Shown piece after piece: positions 23,680 to 23,881 of a DNA stretch of 23,881 nucleotides. The notes beneath the pieces are model-generated. The model did no database searches and had not been told where the DNA came from. It saw only the letters and a list, made by a program, of their open reading frames with translations. Source of the stretch: a virus; IMG/VR virus record IMGVR_UViG_3300030419_001947, positions 1-23,881 of that record; one strand, given 5' to 3'. The translations under genes were made by a program, and so were the position numbers. Positions within the stretch are counted from its first letter, which is position 1. Each line of letters starts with the position of its first letter.

Positions 23680-23766
23680 TCAGTACTTCCTTTTCTTCAT
23701 TGCCTTTTTCGCGGCAGCCTTGCCTTTCTTAGTATAAGGGAATTTCTTCTTTCCTACCTTCGGCAT
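23680..23766 (-). CDS. 28-aa Lys-rich peptide
   Basis: The frame encodes MPKVGKKKFPYTKKG followed by an Ala/Lys-rich helix and ends MKKRKY, stop TGA. Twelve of 28 residues are Lys. AAGGAG lies 7 nt before the ATG, and the next gene starts 1 nt after the stop. I recall very similar VGKKKFPYTKKGKAAAKK-type peptides, stand-alone or as protein tails, in many marine phages. It probably binds nucleic acid or an acidic partner by charge; whether it is packaged in the virion is unknown. It is the first gene of the minus-strand block in this window. Confidence 0.82.
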   Translation of the reverse strand: MPKVGKKKFPYTKKGKAAAKKAMKKRKY

Positions 23767-23786
23767 ATTAATCTCCTTAAAGATTA

Positions 23787-23818
23787 CCGAGGAGGAAAAT
23801 CGTAAAAAACCTCCCCGG
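23787..23818 (-). promoter_or_regulatory. Hairpin in the leader of the packaging operon
   Basis: On the minus-strand transcript a 9-bp stem (CCGGGGAGG with CCTCCTCGG, one G-U pair) encloses a 14-nt loop, TTTTTTACGATTTT. It ends about 8 nt before the AAGGAG of the first gene. No T-run follows the 3' arm, so a standard terminator is unlikely; RNA processing, 5' stabilisation or control of translation would fit. If the gene at 23863 is real, this lies between divergent genes. No convincing promoter boxes were found in 23767-23862. Confidence 0.45.
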
Positions 23819-23862
23819 CAACCTACCGTTTAGGATGAGGGAAAAAAACACCAAGGATAGAT

Positions 23863-23881
23863 ATGGCGGAGAACATAATCT
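23863..23881 (+). CDS. Probable start of a divergent plus-strand gene, cut by window
   Basis: AAGGA (23853-23857) stands 5 nt before ATG at 23863, opening MAENII before the window ends. If real, it marks the change from the minus-strand late module to a plus-strand module, a common arrangement in phages. Another ATG at 23835 in a different frame (MREKNTKDRYGGEHN) is also open to the edge but lacks a good ribosome site. With only six codons visible this is a suggestion. Confidence 0.3.

Noticed and set aside
23777-23881. Minus-strand open frame entering from the right edge
   Set aside because: Its translation is hydrophobic and low quality, spans the hairpin, and conflicts with a likely divergent gene start.
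1-23881. tRNA genes, integrase, recombinase, lysis or polymerase genes
   Set aside because: None was found on either strand; the window covers packaging and structural genes only.

Overview
This window is a late (packaging and virion) module of an uncultivated tailed bacteriophage. All confidently called genes lie on the minus strand, so transcription runs from high to low coordinates. Junctions are tight: 1-nt TAATG/TAGTG stop-start overlaps, one ATGA overlap and gaps of a few bases. The gene set points to a short-tailed (podovirus-like) virion: terminase small and large subunits, portal, scaffold, HK97-fold major capsid protein, an S74-chaperone tail fibre, a collar/adaptor-like protein and a very large tail protein cut by the left edge. 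No tape-measure, tail-tube or sheath gene is visible. Several proteins (the 28-aa Lys-rich peptide, the capsid protein, the 247-aa virion protein) resemble families I associate with marine metagenomic phages. That is recollection, not a search result, and the host cannot be named.

Right end (23.9-20.9 kb): a probable divergent plus-strand gene starts at 23863 and is cut off. Between it and the minus-strand operon is a leader with a strong hairpin. The operon opens with a 28-aa Lys-rich peptide, a 243-aa Pro/Asn/Gly-rich protein and a 477-aa protein with a helix-turn-helix-like C-terminus. Terminase small subunit follows. Packaging core (21.5-17.7 kb): TerS, TerL (ATPase plus RNase H-like nuclease motifs) and portal.

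Unknown block (17.7-11.5 kb): a 62-aa protein, then two giant proteins (789 and 1215 aa) placed between portal and scaffold. The block is AT-richer in sampled lines than the packaging and capsid genes. The 1215-aa protein carries a DPRSSDFGK...GGW block reminiscent of large polyvalent-type phage proteins, which suggests virion-packaged or injected proteins.

Capsid region (11.5-6.6 kb): the only good internal promoter (TTGACA-N18-TAAACT) lies in the 77-nt gap before scaffold. It is overlapped by a perfect TGTGA-N6-TCACA palindrome that resembles a CRP site. Downstream are scaffold, major capsid protein, a protein with duplicated Cys2-His2-like modules and an Arg9 tail, a 264-aa protein with a basic tail, a 247-aa beta-rich virion protein, and two smaller proteins of 189 and 111 aa.

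Tail region (6.6 kb to left edge): an S74-type fibre with a Cys/His insertion in its chaperone domain, two small proteins, an adaptor-like protein containing a carbohydrate-binding-like beta sandwich, and a tail/nozzle-like protein of at least 883 aa running off the window. No tRNA, rRNA, CRISPR, insertion sequence, integrase, lysis or replication gene was found.
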